This document shows positions 12,977-14,784 of a stretch of 14,784 nucleotides of DNA, in pieces. The stretch covers positions 1 through 14,784 of the forward strand of contig CABUWD010000047.1 of NCBI GenBank assembly GCA_902495155.1. Direction: 5' to 3'. How positions within the stretch are numbered: the first letter of the stretch is position 1; the number at the start of each line of letters is the position of its first letter. Position numbers and translations under genes: made by a program. Source of the stretch: an uncultured Collinsella sp. (GTDB lineage Bacteria > Actinomycetota > Coriobacteriia > Coriobacteriales > Coriobacteriaceae). The notes beneath the pieces were generated by a model. It searched no databases. It worked only from the letters and a program-made list of their open reading frames with translations, and was not told the origin of the DNA.

Positions 12977-13837
12977 ATGGCGCAGCACATGGCTCAGCAA
13001 AATGCCGAGGGCTCGCGCGATCTGTCCACGCTGGTAGACGCGTCGACCGAGCTGCAGCATCTGGTGCAGACCATCTGGCGTCTGCGTCAGCCCGATGGCT
13101 GCCCGTGGGACCGTGAGCAGACGCACCGCAGCATTGGCAAGAACATGATCGAGGAGGCCTACGAGGCGCTCGACTGCATCGAGGCGGACGACGCGGTTCA
13201 CCTACGCGAGGAGCTAGGCGACGTGCTCATGCAGGTCGTGCTGCATGCGCAGATTGCTGCTGACGCCGGCGAGTTTACACTGGCCGACGTGGCGCGTGAT
13301 ATCGATGCCAAGCTCATCCGCCGTCATCCGCACGTGTTTGGCGATGTAGATGCTGACAGTTCCGACGAGGTACTCAAGATTTGGGACGAGGTCAAGCTTG
13401 CCGAGAGGGCTGCCAAGGACAAGGCCGTGGCGGCGGGCGAGGCCGCGCCCGAGGGTCTGCTCGACGGCGTGCCCACGCATCTGCCGGCGCTGATGCAGGC
13501 TCAGAAGGTGTCGCGCAAGGCGGCTGCCGTGGGCTTTGAGTGGGAGACGGTCCAGGACGTGTGGGACGAGGTCGCCGAGGAGCGTGCCGAGTTTGAGGCC
13601 GAGGCCCCTGGCTCGCCCGAGCGCGAAATGGAGTTTGGCGACCTGCTCTTTGCCTTGGTCAACGTCGCGCGCAAAGAGGGGATCGACGCCGAGAGCGCCC
13701 TGCGCGCCAGTACGGCAAAGTTCCGCCGTCGCTGGGCTGCGATGGAGCAGATGACGGCCGATGCCCACGTGGATCTGGCCGAGCTCTCGACCCACGGCCT
13801 CAACGACCTGTGGGATGCCGCAAAGGCGGAGGAGTAA
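12977..13837 (+). CDS. mazG: Nucleoside triphosphate pyrophosphohydrolase MazG, two MazG domains
   Basis: MazG hydrolyses NTPs and dNTPs to monophosphates and pyrophosphate, clearing damaged or excess nucleotides. The 286-residue protein holds two MazG domains, as in E. coli MazG (263). Domain one has LRQPDGCPWDREQTH, then E60/E63 (IEEAYEAL) and E79/D82 (REELGDVLMQV). Domain two has E202/E205 (AEERAEFE) and E219/D222 (EMEFGDLLFALVNVAR), followed by KFRRRW. Both metal motifs look intact, whereas in E. coli mainly the C-terminal domain is active. A charged segment about 138-160 joins the two. The ribosome site GGAGGAG lies in the end of the preceding phosphodiesterase gene. It is followed by a strong terminator. 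Confidence 0.95.
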   Translation: MAQHMAQQNAEGSRDLSTLVDASTELQHLVQTIWRLRQPDGCPWDREQTHRSIGKNMIEEAYEALDCIEADDAVHLREELGDVLMQVVLHAQIAADAGEFTLADVARDIDAKLIRRHPHVFGDVDADSSDEVLKIWDEVKLAERAAKDKAVAAGEAAPEGLLDGVPTHLPALMQAQKVSRKAAAVGFEWETVQDVWDEVAEERAEFEAEAPGSPEREMEFGDLLFALVNVARKEGIDAESALRASTAKFRRRWAAMEQMTADAHVDLAELSTHGLNDLWDAAKAEE

Positions 13838-13841
13838 GACT

Positions 13842-13887
13842 GCGGGAACGACGGGCTGACACGCCTCATCGTTCCCGCTAAATTTTT
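13842..13887 (+). terminator. Intrinsic terminator after mazG
   Basis: A perfect 10-bp stem (13842-13851 with 13869-13878), with a 17-base loop that can add a few inner pairs, is followed by TAAATTTTT. It lies four bases after the mazG stop and separates the LarC2-yfcE-mazG group from enolase. Confidence 0.85.
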
Positions 13888-13908
13888 CGAAAATCAAGTG
13901 TATCCCTC

Positions 13909-13953
13909 GGCTAACTTAGGGCATAATGCAAAAAGTGCGACATGGCTAACTTA
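13909..13953 (+). repeat. Direct repeat GGCTAACTTA flanking the eno -10 box
   Basis: The ten-base word GGCTAACTTA occurs at 13909-13918 and again at 13944-13953, one copy just upstream of the -10 and one in the leader. The spacing is 35 bases. It resembles one half of the DtxR/IdeR-type iron box (GGCTAACCTAA), but the other half-site is missing in both copies. It may be a paired operator, or chance. Confidence 0.4.
13922..13927 (+). promoter_or_regulatory. Candidate -10 element of the enolase promoter
   Basis: CATAAT, preceded by TTAGGG, has the form of a sigma-70-type -10 box. The -35 region is poor (about 13899-13904, TGTATC). Transcription would start near 13934, giving a leader of about 93 bases. 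A promoter is expected here because a strong terminator lies just upstream. Confidence 0.55.
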
Positions 13954-13989
13954 CGGAGACGCACCGATGGTGCACGGTCAGCCGGTCGC
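13937..13989 (+). promoter_or_regulatory. Structured 5' leader of enolase
   Basis: A ten-pair stem with a single bulged A (13937-13947 with 13980-13989, including one G:U pair) closes a 32-base region. That region holds its own hairpin GCACC-GAT-GGTGC (13961-13973). The structure begins about three bases after the predicted transcription start and ends 37 bases before the ATG. I do not recognise it as a known riboswitch. Confidence 0.5.
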
Positions 13990-14026
13990 TTGCATCCACT
14001 ACGTTTCCAAGTGAGAGGGAGACAAC

Positions 14027-14784
14027 ATGAGCGATATTTTGGACGTCTACGGTCGCGAGGTGCTCGACAGCCGCGGCAATCCCACCGTCGAGGTCGAGGT
14101 CGTGCTCGAGGGCGGCAGCTTTGGCCGCGCAATGGTGCCTTCGGGTGCTTCGACCGGCGCCTTTGAGGCCTGCGAGCTGCGCGATGGCGACAAGGGCCGC
14201 TACCTGGGCAAGGGCGTTTCGCAGGCCGTCGAGCACGTCAACAACGAGTGCGCTAACGCCGTCGTGGGCCTCGACGCCTTCGACCAGCGCGCCGTCGATG
14301 CCGCGCTGATTGCCGCGGACGGTACCCCCAACAAGACCAAGCTCGGTGCCAACGCCATCCTGGGCGTGTCGCTGGCCGTCGCCCGCGCCGCTGCCGAGTC
14401 GGCGGGCCTGTCGCTGTACCAGTACCTGGGCGGCGTCAACGCTCATCTGCTGCCCACACCTATGATGAACATCCTCAACGGCGGCGTGCATGCCGACAAT
14501 AACGTTGACTTCCAGGAGTTCATGATCATGCCCGTGGGTGCTCCGAGCTTTGCCGAGGGCCTGCGCTGGTGCGCCGAGGTCTACCACACCCTCAAGGGCG
14601 TGCTGCACGAGGCCGGCCTGGGCGGCGGCGTGGGCGACGAGGGCGGCTTTGCCCCCAACCTTAAGACCAATGCCGAGCCGTTCGAGTACATCACCAAGGC
14701 CGTGGAGAAGGCCGGCTTTAAGCCCGGCATCGACTTCATGTACGCCATGGACCCGGCCTCGACCGAGTTCTACAACGCCGAGAC
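14027..14784 (+). CDS. eno: Enolase, 3' end cut by window edge
   Basis: Enolase converts 2-phosphoglycerate to phosphoenolpyruvate in glycolysis. The first 252 codons are visible out of the usual 430 or so. The N-terminus DVYGREVLDSRGNPTVEVEV is nearly invariant in the family. The mobile loop SGASTG (39-44), the catalytic-region glutamates E164 (DFQEFMIMP) and E205 (GDEGGFAPNL), and the magnesium ligand D242 (AMDPASTEF) are present; the catalytic lysines lie beyond the window. The start has GAGAGGGAG about five bases upstream. Codons are strongly biased, as expected for an abundant protein. It has its own promoter region and leader after the mazG terminator. Confidence 0.98.
   Translation, partial: MSDILDVYGREVLDSRGNPTVEVEVVLEGGSFGRAMVPSGASTGAFEACELRDGDKGRYLGKGVSQAVEHVNNECANAVVGLDAFDQRAVDAALIAADGTPNKTKLGANAILGVSLAVARAAAESAGLSLYQYLGGVNAHLLPTPMMNILNGGVHADNNVDFQEFMIMPVGAPSFAEGLRWCAEVYHTLKGVLHEAGLGGGVGDEGGFAPNLKTNAEPFEYITKAVEKAGFKPGIDFMYAMDPASTEFYNAE

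Overview
The window is a GC-rich, gene-dense bacterial chromosome segment. It most likely comes from the Coriobacteriia (Actinomycetota), probably a gut Collinsella or close relative. That placement rests on base composition, Shine-Dalgarno-led translation, gene order and the look of the intergenic palindromes. No rRNA or other taxonomic marker is present. I saw no tRNA, rRNA, CRISPR array, transposase or phage gene.

Left edge (1-1813): the 3' part of a fructoselysine-6-phosphate deglycase-like SIS protein (FrlB type), a short-tailed hairpin terminator, then a FrlC-like TIM-barrel sugar epimerase/isomerase. Together they suggest use of Amadori products such as fructoselysine. The kinase and transporter would lie outside the window. 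The 326-bp gap that follows (1814-2139) holds a cluster of GGGAC-type palindromes, a candidate promoter and a 5'-leader hairpin.

Centre (2140-10510): a long histidine operon in the order hisZG (one fused gene), hisD, hisC, hisB, hisH, hisA, hisF, hisI, a 75-codon gene of unknown role, hisE. A PHP-family histidinol-phosphatase gene (10668-11579) faces it on the minus strand and supplies the one step the operon lacks. The window therefore encodes the whole route from PRPP and ATP to histidine. The operon is interrupted by structured intergenic elements: a terminator-like stem after hisZG, a pair of opposed palindromic units forming a 31-bp inverted repeat between hisB and hisH, and a large hairpin between hisF and hisI.

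Right part (11580-14784): an intergenic palindrome, a free-standing LarC C-terminal-domain protein (nickel-pincer cofactor family), a YfcE-type phosphodiesterase, a two-domain MazG nucleotide pyrophosphohydrolase, a clear terminator, and the 5' part of enolase behind its own promoter and a folded leader.

Nothing here amounts to a defence system or a wholly new pathway. The best leads are the HisZ-HisG fusion with its cysteine-rich active-site loop, the unknown small protein between hisI and hisE, the orphan LarC2 protein, and a set of intergenic palindromes with a shared GGGAC core that break up the operon.
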